Assembly: GCA_029820295.1 (NCBI GenBank)
Contig: JALGVA010000041.1
Coordinates: forward strand, 1 to 35,645
Length of the DNA: 35,645 nt
From: Candidatus Zipacnadia bacterium
Lineage (GTDB): Bacteria; Armatimonadota; Zipacnadia; Zipacnadales; UBA5352
Reading direction: 5' to 3'
Program-made: the position numbers and the translations under genes
Notes under the pieces: generated by a model
What the model saw: only the letters and a program-made list of their open reading frames with translations
Databases searched by the model: none
What the model was told of the DNA's origin: nothing
Shown here: positions 16,267 through 24,787 of the stretch, piece after piece
Layout of the letters: each line of letters opens with the position of its first letter
Numbering within the stretch: the stretch's first letter is position 1

Positions 16267-18537
16267 ATGAGCAGGGCTATCGTGGCACTTGCGCTGATCG
16301 TGGCGTCTCTGGTGCCAACGGCCGCCGAGGTCATCTTCCACGAGGACTTCGAGCAGGCCGCCGACACGGATCTGCTGCGCAACATCTGGGGTGACCAGCC
16401 GACGGACCTGCTCGTGAACGGGGCGGAGGCGGGCATCGGCGTGGACGGCAGCGCGGGGGCACACTTGCGCGCCGGCTTCGGACCGACTGAGCACCAGCAG
16501 TCGTACTGGGCCTACGTGCTCGCGGAGCCGATGCCGCTGGTCGAGGGACTGGAGACCATCGCCTTCCGCGTGAAGAGCGACTCGGTGGTGCGGCTGAAGG
16601 TTGGGATATCTCCCTTCGGCTTCATCTACCACGGACCGCAGAGCACGGGCAGCGGCGAGTGGGAGACGGTCACGCTCGAGGATGCCTGGGCGGAGCTGTC
16701 CGCGTGGTGCGAGGGGGGCGACCGCGACCCGCGCGAGGGCTTCGTCAGCAGCATCATCTTCTCGGTCGCAGACACGGACAACATCACGGCCGACGTGGTC
16801 ATCGACGACCTCGTATTCGGGGCCGCGGAGGGAACCGGCGCCATGATCGATCGCGAGCGCTTCGAGCGCCAGGTCGCGCGCACGCGCATCAGCGTGGTCA
16901 CGCAACTGTGGAGCGATGAGGGCCGCACGGTGGAGGCGGTCGAGCGGCTCATCGACGAGGCGGCCGCCGACGGCGCCGACCTGTGCCTGCTGCCCCAGGA
17001 GTGCGTGAAGACCGACGGCGAGCCGATCCCGGGCCCGATCAGTGAGGCCATCGCAGCCAAGGCGGCCGAGCACTCGATGTACGTCGTCGGCTGCATTCGT
17101 GAGACTGAGGGCGAGCGCACCTATGTCACGAGCTTCCTGTGCGACCGTGAGGGGCAGATCGTCGGCAAGTACCGCAAGTCGCACAAGCTGCCGGACGAGG
17201 ACATGGACCTTGGCGATGAACTGCCGGTGTTCGCGACCGACATCGGCGAGGTCGCCATGCGCATCGGCACCGACCGGCACTTCGTGGACATCGATCACGT
17301 GTACACCGCCAGGGGCGCGCGTATCATCCTGTGGTCGCAGATGCCCGAGCCGGTCGATGATGAGTACCTGCAGGATGCGCCGGTGCTGGGCCGCGCCATC
17401 GACTACCGCGTGTTCTACGCCTGCGCGCGCTACGCCAACGCGGGAGAGGGATGGATCACGAACAAGTTCCCGCCCTACCGCGGCATGCCCATCGGGCGGT
17501 CGTGGGTGGTCAATCGCGAGGGCCAGCGAATCGCCTGCACCCCGCGCACCGGCGCCGGCGTCGCGACCGCGGTCATCCCCAGAACGCAGCTTCAGGCGCC
17601 CGGTCGGGGTGCGTCCGACCGCACGGCCTTCGCCGCGCTCACCGCGCCGGTGACGCTGCCTGAGCCGCGCGAGTGGGTGAAGCGCCGGGTGCGGCTGACC
17701 GCCATCGAGAACCACGTGGCCTTCGATCAGCTCCTGTCGCTGCTGGACGAGGCGGGGGAGATGGGCAGCGACCTGGTGGTGACCTACGAGTTCGTCTGGA
17801 TTCCGCTTGCGCGTGACGGTGAGGTCAGCGAGGAGGCGGTCGCGGCGGCGGAGGCGACCGCTCGGGAGCGCCTGGCGCAGGTCGCTGCGAAGGCCCGGCA
17901 GTGGAGCATGTATGTGCTGGTCGCCGGCGTGATCGAGAGCCAGGAGATCAACGAGGGCATCCTCTTCGACCGGCAGGGAGACGAGGTGGGGCGCTACCGC
18001 AAGATCGTCTCGACCTACGACGAGCAGATCGTCGGCACCGAGACGCCCATCCTGGAGACCGACTTCGGGCGCATCGGCGTGCACATCTGCGCCGACGAGG
18101 CCTTCCCCGAGATCGACCGGTGCTACGGCGTGCTGGGAGCGGACATCATCGCGGTGCCGACGCAGAGCTGGGGCCCGGACGCGCTGCACCGCGACCTGCG
18201 CGACCTCGCCCGCATTATGGACGCGGGCGCCTTCCTGGTCGAGGCCACGCACAGTGGCACCGAGGCGCGCCATCGCAGCCTGATCGCCGACCCGGCGGGC
18301 GCCATCGTGGCCGCCTCGGCGCTGAACCGCCCGGGTCTGGTCAGCGCGGTTGTTGACCTGGACCACGACCGCCCGCGCCGCTACATTCGCGAGTGGACGC
18401 CGCACGAGCCCGGCGGCTACCTGCCGCAGTACCAGCCCACTGAGTTTCCTGCGGTCGCGAATGATCTGCAGGACACGATCCGCCGTCAGCGCCGCCCGGA
18501 ACTCTACCAGGTGCTGGCGCCGGCTGCGGAGGAGTGA
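16267..18537 (+). CDS. Secreted protein with two nitrilase-superfamily domains, first one inactive-looking
   Basis: A 756-aa protein. Signal peptide MSRAIVALALIVASLVPTAA. Residues 21-190 are a jelly-roll-like module (HEDFEQAADTDLLRNIWG ... VVIDDLVF). Two carbon-nitrogen hydrolase domains follow. Domain 1 (about 205-440) has Glu245 (LLPQEC) and Lys304 (GKYRK), but the nucleophile position reads IGTD (Gly334), so no cysteine. Domain 2 (about 475-725) has Glu508, Lys579 (GRYRK) and Cys608 (HICADEAF), a complete Glu-Lys-Cys triad. Family members hydrolyse amides, nitriles or N-acyl groups; an exported member could cleave amides on amino sugars or glycan linkers. ATG 16267 follows GAGGTGAGG (16255-16263) and is the last gene of the PL4 operon; its stop is 6 bp from the convergent propeller gene. 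Confidence 0.82.
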   Translation: MSRAIVALALIVASLVPTAAEVIFHEDFEQAADTDLLRNIWGDQPTDLLVNGAEAGIGVDGSAGAHLRAGFGPTEHQQSYWAYVLAEPMPLVEGLETIAFRVKSDSVVRLKVGISPFGFIYHGPQSTGSGEWETVTLEDAWAELSAWCEGGDRDPREGFVSSIIFSVADTDNITADVVIDDLVFGAAEGTGAMIDRERFERQVARTRISVVTQLWSDEGRTVEAVERLIDEAAADGADLCLLPQECVKTDGEPIPGPISEAIAAKAAEHSMYVVGCIRETEGERTYVTSFLCDREGQIVGKYRKSHKLPDEDMDLGDELPVFATDIGEVAMRIGTDRHFVDIDHVYTARGARIILWSQMPEPVDDEYLQDAPVLGRAIDYRVFYACARYANAGEGWITNKFPPYRGMPIGRSWVVNREGQRIACTPRTGAGVATAVIPRTQLQAPGRGASDRTAFAALTAPVTLPEPREWVKRRVRLTAIENHVAFDQLLSLLDEAGEMGSDLVVTYEFVWIPLARDGEVSEEAVAAAEATARERLAQVAAKARQWSMYVLVAGVIESQEINEGILFDRQGDEVGRYRKIVSTYDEQIVGTETPILETDFGRIGVHICADEAFPEIDRCYGVLGADIIAVPTQSWGPDALHRDLRDLARIMDAGAFLVEATHSGTEARHRSLIADPAGAIVAASALNRPGLVSAVVDLDHDRPRRYIREWTPHEPGGYLPQYQPTEFPAVANDLQDTIRRQRRPELYQVLAPAAEE

Positions 18538-18543
18538 CCGCGC

Positions 18544-20418
18544 TCAGTCGAGCCCCAGATCGAAGCTCCACACGTGCGAGCCGCTCGCGTAGTAGAGGCG
18601 GCCATCGTGGATGACCGCGCCTGCGCTGATCCCGCGCGGCGGGTCGGCGAGCTTCTCGTGTGCGAAGGTTCCGGGCGTGATGCGCACGATGGCCGCGGTG
18701 AAGGTCGCGTAGATGTTGCCGTCGGGTCCGAGCACCAGCGTCTGCCGCGGCAGACCACCGTAGGCCGACAGGTCCTCGCGATGGACCACCTCGCGGCTCT
18801 CCGGGTCGAAGACGAAGAAATGCGCGCCGCTGGCCAGCCCGTAGACCAGCCCGTCCGGCCCGATCTCGATGCTGAACACCTCGGACGCGCCCTCGACCGG
18901 GTTGGTGCGGAAGATGACCTCGCGGCTCTCCAGGTCGAGCAGGTAGAGCGTACCCTCCTGTCGCTGGGGGTGCCCGCCGCCGGGGGTCGCGATGCTCGTG
19001 CCGCCGACCAGCGTGCCGTCGGGGAGGAAGCGCATGGTGATGGTGCTCTCGTACGGGATCACGGCCTCGTGGGTGAGCAGCTCGGTCTCGCCGGTCTCGC
19101 GGTCATGGATCGCCAGCCCGCCGCCGCACAGCCCGTAGCCCGCGAAGCCGCCGGATACCACCCAGCGTTGCGTCGCGTCGGTGACACACGCGCGCGGGCG
19201 GCACAGGTCCGACTTGTACTGCGCGATCGCGACGGGGTTCGGGGTCTCCTCGTCGCCCGGCTGCCAGGGCGCGGCCGGATCGTAGCGCCAGATGTGGCCG
19301 CCGGCGTAGGACGCGGCGTAGAGCATGTCGCCCGCGGCGGTCATGGCGCACATATTGCCGCCGCCGATGGTCGGCACGGGGCCGAGGTCGGTCAGCACGT
19401 CGGCCTGCGGATCATACGAGACCAGGTGCATCGGGTGGCAGGTCGAGGCGTAGATGCGGCCGTCGGGCCCCTCGGCGATCGACGTGATGCTCGCCCCCTC
19501 GGATTCGTAGTCAATCGCGAAGCTCTCGGTCTCACCCTCGGGACGCGTCACGGTCACGGTCTTGTTGGGCAGATCGATGGAGACCTGAGTACCATCGGGC
19601 AGCCTGCCCGAGCGCTGCCCCCAGCCGATCGCGCCGGTGGGCTGGGAGGCGGGCACCTGGTCGGCGGGGATCTCCTCAGCCTCGCCTGCGTGCAGGCGCC
19701 ACCAGGTATCTCCGGCCCTGCCGTAGACCTGCCCGTCGGCCCCCACCTGCACATGGCCGCTGCCCAGCGGGCGGTTGTCCTCACTCGGGATCTGGATGCG
19801 CTCACCGGTCGTGACGTTGAAGGCAACCACGTTCTGCCGCGCAGTGCCGATGCCGGCGTAGAGCCAGCCGGCGTCATCGGGTACCAGCGTATTGACGTAG
19901 TGCTCGGCGTCGTCAAGCCGCCCGTAGTCGCGCATCTCCTGCGTCTCCGGATCGTACGACACGAGGCGGCAGCTCGGGTAGGTGCCGGCGTAGATGAGGC
20001 CCCCGGGGCCGTCCACCATCGCCGAGCCGGTCACGCAGTTCTCACCGGGCGCCGGGCGGCCGTTGAAGAGCCACTCGCGATCCTGCGGGGCGAACTCGAG
20101 CAACACATTGCCCGCGAAGGTGTAGAACCGCCCGTTGTTGCTCATCAGCGAGGCGAAGGGGGCGGAGTTGGGCACGCCCTCCGGGTAGTAGAACTGCTCG
20201 GTCTCCCGGCTGTCAACGTTCACGAGCAGCATCCACCCGCGCGGGCTCTGATCGAGGCTCAGGCACAGCGCCATGCCCTGCCCGTCCGCGCCTTCGAAGA
20301 CCACCATCCCGCGGCTCTCGGCCACCGCCGCGCCCACGCCGTGATCGATGAAGCGCGCATCCTGCGCCCACGCCCCGCATGTCATCACCATCAGTCCCAT
20401 GATCGCCAGCGTTCTCAT
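18544..20418 (-). CDS. Secreted beta-propeller protein
   Basis: A 624-aa exported protein with signal peptide MRTLAIMGLMVMTCGAWA (cleavage before QDARF). The mature part is built of repeated blades of the form GxDGxVYGxAxGxxxFxFDPESRE, with recurring signatures such as YDPETQE, YDPQADV and FDPESRE. This is typical of seven- or eight-bladed propellers of the SMP-30, PQQ or lactonase-like group. I see no catalytic or quinone-binding motif that would fix a function, so sugar-lactone hydrolysis or glycan binding are only guesses. The start at 20418 overlaps the upstream stop (ATGA at 20415-20418), so it is translated together with the preceding secreted Cys-rich protein. The ribosome site AGAGGA lies about 10 bp upstream. 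Confidence 0.72.
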   Translation of the reverse strand: MRTLAIMGLMVMTCGAWAQDARFIDHGVGAAVAESRGMVVFEGADGQGMALCLSLDQSPRGWMLLVNVDSRETEQFYYPEGVPNSAPFASLMSNNGRFYTFAGNVLLEFAPQDREWLFNGRPAPGENCVTGSAMVDGPGGLIYAGTYPSCRLVSYDPETQEMRDYGRLDDAEHYVNTLVPDDAGWLYAGIGTARQNVVAFNVTTGERIQIPSEDNRPLGSGHVQVGADGQVYGRAGDTWWRLHAGEAEEIPADQVPASQPTGAIGWGQRSGRLPDGTQVSIDLPNKTVTVTRPEGETESFAIDYESEGASITSIAEGPDGRIYASTCHPMHLVSYDPQADVLTDLGPVPTIGGGNMCAMTAAGDMLYAASYAGGHIWRYDPAAPWQPGDEETPNPVAIAQYKSDLCRPRACVTDATQRWVVSGGFAGYGLCGGGLAIHDRETGETELLTHEAVIPYESTITMRFLPDGTLVGGTSIATPGGGHPQRQEGTLYLLDLESREVIFRTNPVEGASEVFSIEIGPDGLVYGLASGAHFFVFDPESREVVHREDLSAYGGLPRQTLVLGPDGNIYATFTAAIVRITPGTFAHEKLADPPRGISAGAVIHDGRLYYASGSHVWSFDLGLD

Positions 20419-21794
20419 TGCGTCTCTCTCCTCTGCAGCACGTCGGCGGTGTGCGACCGCCCCGGTATCTCGTACGGCCCTGCGCGCGTCCACTCGGCTT
20501 CGTCCTCGGCCAGTAGCCCCAGCACATCCTGGACGGTGCCCTCGCTGATGCGCATGATCGCCCGGATGGCGATCGATGCGCCCGGCGCGACCGGCCCGTG
20601 GCCCTCCCACGTCGCGCCGCAGGCCCAGCCCTCACCGCAGACACCAGCGTTGCGCGTGAAGCCGTCAGGCATGGCGAAGGGCAGGTCGCCCTCGTTGGTG
20701 ATCCGGCCCGCGATCAGCACGCTCTCGTGGTGCGGGTAGAGCCACCAGGTGGTCTTCACGTCACGCTCCTGGGTCTCGGCACGCCAACCGCCCCAGTACG
20801 TCTCCTCGGCTGAGGTCGCCGGCAGCGCCAGCCCCTCGGCAGCCACGTCCGCGTCGCGGTGGCGCACCATCAGGCTACCGGCCTCCTGCACAATCTCCAC
20901 CTGCGCCGGCTCTTGAGGGAAGTCGGCGAGGTAGCGCGTCAGTAACGCCTCCGGGTCGTTCGCCATGAAGTATAAACGTCCCTCGCAGGTGGTGGTGTTC
21001 GTCGGCTCATCGTAGCAGCCGCTGAAGTCCGGGTTTGCGTGCAGGCAATCGTGCCAGCCTTGCGACAGGCCCGAGCACTTCGGCCAGCCCCACGCGGTCA
21101 GCCACTTGCCGTCGCGTGACACGCAGCCGATGAGCGAGTAAATCGGCCGGTCCGTGCTGGCGCCCCAGAACGCCTCAGGCTGCCCACCGTGTCGCCGCCA
21201 GATCGGCACGTAGACCTGCACCCACGGCGGATCATTGCGCTCAGGTGTGGTCGTGTAGCGGTCCCAGCGCGTATCGGGGAATCGGTTGGTCTCGCCCATG
21301 ACCGTCAGGCCGCGCAGCGTGAAGATGAAGCAGCGCGAGACGAAGTCCTCGAAGAAGTCGCCGCGGTTGCCGAACGCCTCGCTCTCGTGAAGCTGCCAGC
21401 AGGCGTTGACGCTGCGCAAGCGCCGCACGGCCTCGGGATCATCGCCCGTGGCCTCGACGCGGAAGCGCACCGCGCCCGGCTCCGGGATCAGGCTGGTGGT
21501 CACCGCCACGCCGCCCATGGTGTGATGCAGCACCAGCGTGCCGTCATCCAGCATTTCGCCCTCGCCGACGCCCGCGTCCCCCATCTCGTAGCACCAGACC
21601 TCGCAGGCGAAGTCGTCCATGGCCGGAATGGCGATCTGCGCCATGGTGAAGGTGCGCTCGCCCTGCACGCGGTTCTCCCAGCTCAGCACCGGCGTCAGGT
21701 CCCGGGCGTCCACGGTCGCGTCAGCTCCCTCCTGGGCGAGCACCGGCGCGCATGCGCAGCACAGCACCAGGCCGACGATCATCCCACGCGTCAT
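20415..21794 (-). CDS. Secreted cysteine-rich protein of unknown function
   Basis: I do not recognise this 459-aa protein. It has a signal peptide (MTRGMIVGLVLCCACAPVLA, cleavage before QEGADA). The mature chain has 11 cysteines, unusually many next to the other proteins here, which suggests disulfides. It is rich in tryptophan and beta-strand-like segments, with a later stretch (SYTRN-like region near DGFTRNAGVCGEGWACGA) carrying a close pair of cysteines. It could be a carbohydrate-acting beta-sandwich, but no family motif supports that. Start: ATG 21794 with a weak GGTGAG 7 bp upstream; an internal ATG four codons later is a possible alternative. It is the leader of a two-gene operon with the propeller, overlapping it by four bases. 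Confidence 0.6.
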   Translation of the reverse strand: MTRGMIVGLVLCCACAPVLAQEGADATVDARDLTPVLSWENRVQGERTFTMAQIAIPAMDDFACEVWCYEMGDAGVGEGEMLDDGTLVLHHTMGGVAVTTSLIPEPGAVRFRVEATGDDPEAVRRLRSVNACWQLHESEAFGNRGDFFEDFVSRCFIFTLRGLTVMGETNRFPDTRWDRYTTTPERNDPPWVQVYVPIWRRHGGQPEAFWGASTDRPIYSLIGCVSRDGKWLTAWGWPKCSGLSQGWHDCLHANPDFSGCYDEPTNTTTCEGRLYFMANDPEALLTRYLADFPQEPAQVEIVQEAGSLMVRHRDADVAAEGLALPATSAEETYWGGWRAETQERDVKTTWWLYPHHESVLIAGRITNEGDLPFAMPDGFTRNAGVCGEGWACGATWEGHGPVAPGASIAIRAIMRISEGTVQDVLGLLAEDEAEWTRAGPYEIPGRSHTADVLQRRETQ

Positions 21795-21838
21795 GGTGCG
21801 CTCACCGCCCGTCCGAGGTGTTGGCGCGTCCCGGAGCG

Positions 21839-21865
21839 TTCGCCGCCGCGCGCACGCATCCCTGC
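21839..21865 (-). promoter_or_regulatory. Bipartite promoter-like element for the Cys-rich/propeller operon
   Basis: On the minus strand GCAGG (21865-21861), 18 bp, CGAA (21842-21839), ending 44 bp before the start at 21794. Together with the plus-strand GCAGG at 21875-21879 it forms an inverted repeat, CCCTGC ... GCAGGG with a 9-bp centre (21860-21880). Confidence 0.5.
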
Positions 21866-21874
21866 GTTCCAGCG

Positions 21875-21900
21875 GCAGGGCACTGACGCGGCACGGCGAA
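21875..21900 (+). promoter_or_regulatory. Bipartite promoter-like element for the enolase-superfamily gene
   Basis: GCAGG (21875-21879), 17 bp, CGAA (21897-21900), ending 40 bp before the start at 21941. Confidence 0.45.
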
Positions 21901-21940
21901 ATCCTGTGGGCCACGCAGAGACAGATGGAGGTGCCGCACA

Positions 21941-23290
21941 ATGTCCGGGCATGGCGTTCGCGTCGTGGATGCGACTGTGACCTTTGAGGACTACCCCATG
22001 CGCTCGCCGCTGATCCTCACCGGCGGCGCCATCGAGGCAGCGACCGAGGCGCGCTGCACGGTGACCGTCGAGGATGCGCACGGTCGCACCGCGACCGGCC
22101 GCGGCACCGTCTTCCTCAGCGCCATCTGGGCGTGGCCGGTCTCGGAGCTGGGCTTCCTGCAGCGCGTGGACGCCATGCAACAGATGTGCATCGAGATCGC
22201 CGACCGCATGCCGGTATGGTGCCACGAACCGCGCCACCCGCTGGAGCACGGCCTGGAGGCCCACGAGCACGCAGACGCGCTGTCAATCCCGGTGGGCTTG
22301 CGCCTGTTCATCCGCGAGCGCATCCCGACCCTCGCGGCGCTGGTGTGCCTGTCGCCCTTCGACCAGGCGCTGCATGACGCGTACGGACGGCTGCTGGGCA
22401 TCTCCAGCTACGAGGCGCTCGGGCGCGAGTTCCTGCTGCGGGACCTCGCGACCTGGCTCGGGGACGTGGGAGAGGGGCGCTACCTCGACGAGGTGATCTA
22501 CCGCCGCGAGCAGGACGCGCTCGACGCGTGGCTGGTGGTCGGCACGAACGACGCGCTGCGCGAAGCCGATGCGCCCGACCTCGGCGACGATCTGCCGGCC
22601 TCGGTCGAGGGCTGGATCGCGCGCTGCGGTTACCGGTGCTTCAAGCTCAAGGTCAAGGGCGCCGACCCGCACGCCGAGGCCGAGTGGGTCGCAGGCGTCT
22701 ACCGCGAGATCGCAGCGATCCGCGCCGAGCAGGGCCTCGCCGGAGAGATCCGCTACGAGGTGGACGCCAACGAGGGCTGCGATGGCCCGTGGGCGGTGAC
22801 CGAGTTCCTGAACGCGCTCGAGTCCATCGATGCCGAGGCCTACGCGGCGCTCGACTACCTCGAGCAGCCCACGGAGCGTGACCTGTCGGCGAATCGCTGG
22901 GACATGCATGAGATCGCGGCGCGCAAGCCGGTGCTGGCCGACGAGGGCGTGACCGGCCTCGATGAACTGCGGCTGGCCGCGAGCCTGGGCTGGACGGGCC
23001 CGGCGCTGAAGACCTGCAAGGGGCACTCGCTGGCGCTGCTGGAAATCGCGTGGTGCGAGCTGACGGGGCGACCGTACGCGCTGCAGGACCTCACGAACCC
23101 CGGGATCGGCGCGGTGCACGCGGCCGGCCTGGCGGCGCACAGTCACACCAGCAACGGGGTCGAGCTGAACGTGATGCAGTTCATCCCGGCCTCATCGCGC
23201 GCGGAGGTCGAACTGTTCCCGGGCATCTTCCACGTGCGCGACGGCGTCCACCGGCTCGACGACCTGCGCGAGGTGGGGTTGGGGTACTGA
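21941..23290 (+). CDS. Enolase-superfamily enzyme (mandelate racemase / muconate lactonizing type)
   Basis: A 449-aa cytoplasmic enzyme. The barrel carries the superfamily residues in order: KLK (Lys235-x-Lys237), metal ligands Asp275 (VDANE), Glu308 (LEQP) and Asp334/Glu335 (ADEG), then a basic residue in LKTCKG (Lys357 or Lys360). The KxK ... D ... E ... D/E ... K layout is that of the MLE/dipeptide-epimerase/acid-sugar-dehydratase groups, which abstract a proton next to a carboxylate. In this setting an acid sugar released from pectin is an attractive but unproven substrate. The N-terminal cap domain (1-140) is longer than usual by eye. ATG 21941 has GGAGGTG (21927-21933) 7 bp upstream. 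It is divergent from a secreted-protein operon and ends 221 bp before the convergent DegT gene. Confidence 0.82.
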   Translation: MSGHGVRVVDATVTFEDYPMRSPLILTGGAIEAATEARCTVTVEDAHGRTATGRGTVFLSAIWAWPVSELGFLQRVDAMQQMCIEIADRMPVWCHEPRHPLEHGLEAHEHADALSIPVGLRLFIRERIPTLAALVCLSPFDQALHDAYGRLLGISSYEALGREFLLRDLATWLGDVGEGRYLDEVIYRREQDALDAWLVVGTNDALREADAPDLGDDLPASVEGWIARCGYRCFKLKVKGADPHAEAEWVAGVYREIAAIRAEQGLAGEIRYEVDANEGCDGPWAVTEFLNALESIDAEAYAALDYLEQPTERDLSANRWDMHEIAARKPVLADEGVTGLDELRLAASLGWTGPALKTCKGHSLALLEIAWCELTGRPYALQDLTNPGIGAVHAAGLAAHSHTSNGVELNVMQFIPASSRAEVELFPGIFHVRDGVHRLDDLREVGLGY

Positions 23291-23344
23291 GGGAGCACAT
23301 GATGGTGGCCGGGCACTGAGTGTTTGCGTCGGGGCCTTATGCGG

Positions 23345-23440
23345 TTCGGAGGGCGGCTCTTCAGAGCCGCCGCCGTCGCCGTGTGCCGTCCGGGCAATCG
23401 TTCTACGAACGGCGGCGCGTCTGAAGACGCGCCCTCCGAA
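23345..23440. repeat. REP-like inverted pair between convergent genes
   Basis: Two copies of a 27-bp hairpin element face each other. Copy 1 (23345-23371) reads TTCGGAGGGC and then GGCGGCTC-TTCA-GAGCCGCC. Copy 2 on the opposite strand (23440-23414) reads TTCGGAGGGC and then GGCGCGTC-TTCA-GACGCGCC. The TTCGGAGGGC head and the TTCA loop are conserved; the stem differs by compensating changes, which implies selection for pairing. A small CGTTC-TAC-GAACG hairpin sits between them. It looks like a paired repetitive extragenic palindrome (BIME-like) and may also end transcription from both convergent genes. No transposase is nearby. Confidence 0.8.
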
Positions 23441-23511
23441 GGGCCTTGAGCCGTTGCCGCAGGTATTCGGGGCGGCGGCTTGCCAGGGCCGCCCTTCTCG
23501 CTGATCGTCCC

Positions 23512-24753
23512 CTACGCCCGGTATGCCTCCTCGACCTTGCGCAGCGCCTCGGCGGTGTCGATGGCCTCCTGCTCGCCCACACACTCGTGTACCGTCATGC
23601 GCATGTGGTTCGCGTCCGCCTGCTCGGCCTGCGGCACCGACAGCGCCCACTGCCAATCGCCGTCGGGCCACACCGCGTCCCACGGGAACTTGCTGTGCCG
23701 GCCGAAGGCCCTCTGCTCCTGCAGCCAGTGCGCGCGCGTCGCGATCGCGCCGTAGCCCGCGCCCATCGGGATGCCCTCGGCGGCCACCGCGGCCGCGAAC
23801 TGCGCCTTGTCCACGGTCAGCTTCTCCGGGTAGATGCGGATGAGCAAGAACCACCACGCGGGCTGGCTGTCACGCGGATACCACGCGACCTTCACGGTTT
23901 CCAGGTCTGCGATCTCCTCCTCGAGCTTCGTGACGAAGGCCCGGCGCGCGTCGGCGATGCCCATCATCTTATCGAGCTGCACGCGCCCGATGGCCGCGTC
24001 CAGCTCGGTCATGCGGTAGTTCATCCCCAGGAACAGGTTGCTGCCCACGTCGGAGTTGAAGGGCTTGCCGCGGTCCGCGAAGCGCTTGGCGTTCCAGTAG
24101 AACTCCTCGTGGTCGGTGACCACCATGCCGCCCTGGCCGCCGGAGGTGGTGTGCTTGCCGCTCATCAGGCTGAAGGCGCCCAGGTCGCCGATGGCGCCGC
24201 ACAGCGTGCCGTGGTAGATAGCCCCGTGCGACTGCGCGCAGTCCTCGATCACGTAGAGGCCGTGCTCGCGCGCGATGGCCATGATCTCGTCCATCTCGCA
24301 CGGGATGCCGGCGATGTGCGCACACACGATCGCGCCGGTGCGCTCGGTGAGCTTGGCGCGGATGCCCGCCGGGCTCATGTTCATGCACTCGGGCGAGGCG
24401 TCGGCGAACACCGGAATACAGCCCAGCGCCACCACGGGCATGACCGCGCCCTGGTCGGTGATCGGGGCGGTGATGACCTCGGTGCCCGGCTCGAGGCGCA
24501 GCGCCGCCAGCGCCGAGTGGATGGCCGCGGTGCCCGCGCTCATGCCGGTGGCGAACCTGGTCCCCAGCGCCGCCGCGAACTCCTCCTCGTAGGCATCGAC
24601 TTCGGTGCCGCCGTAGCGGTCGAAGGCGCCGCCGGACTTCGCATGGTTCATCAACGCCATCACGGCGTCGATCTCACGGTCGTCGATCTGCAGGCGCGCG
24701 GGCCAGGGATCGGTGCGGACGGGCGTGCCACCATCAATCGCGAGTTGACTCAT
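23512..24753 (-). CDS. DegT/DnrJ/EryC1/StrS-family PLP sugar aminotransferase
   Basis: A 413-aa aminotransferase acting on keto sugars (usually nucleotide-linked) or related cyclitols in the cytoplasm. The PLP-binding lysine is in SGKHTTSGGQGG (Lys200), the cofactor aspartate in VIEDCAQSHGA (Asp171), and the N-terminal signature in GMSAGTAAIHSALAAL. Length and order are normal for the family. Start: ATG 24753 has AGAGG 7 bp upstream. A longer frame continues to 24933 but crosses the promoter and hairpin region. It is divergent from the URO-D gene and carries its own promoter-like element. It could serve glycan or cell-surface polysaccharide synthesis, or modify sugars produced by the locus; the sequence does not decide. 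Confidence 0.88.
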   Translation of the reverse strand: MSQLAIDGGTPVRTDPWPARLQIDDREIDAVMALMNHAKSGGAFDRYGGTEVDAYEEEFAAALGTRFATGMSAGTAAIHSALAALRLEPGTEVITAPITDQGAVMPVVALGCIPVFADASPECMNMSPAGIRAKLTERTGAIVCAHIAGIPCEMDEIMAIAREHGLYVIEDCAQSHGAIYHGTLCGAIGDLGAFSLMSGKHTTSGGQGGMVVTDHEEFYWNAKRFADRGKPFNSDVGSNLFLGMNYRMTELDAAIGRVQLDKMMGIADARRAFVTKLEEEIADLETVKVAWYPRDSQPAWWFLLIRIYPEKLTVDKAQFAAAVAAEGIPMGAGYGAIATRAHWLQEQRAFGRHSKFPWDAVWPDGDWQWALSVPQAEQADANHMRMTVHECVGEQEAIDTAEALRKVEEAYRA

Positions 24754-24787
24754 AGTCAGGCCTCTCTTCTTTGCTTGGACGGAATCG

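Noticed and set aside
16135-20739. Long antisense frames opposite the double nitrilase (16135-18405) and the propeller (18574-20739)
   Set aside because: No start context, signal peptide or motif; the sense proteins have all three.
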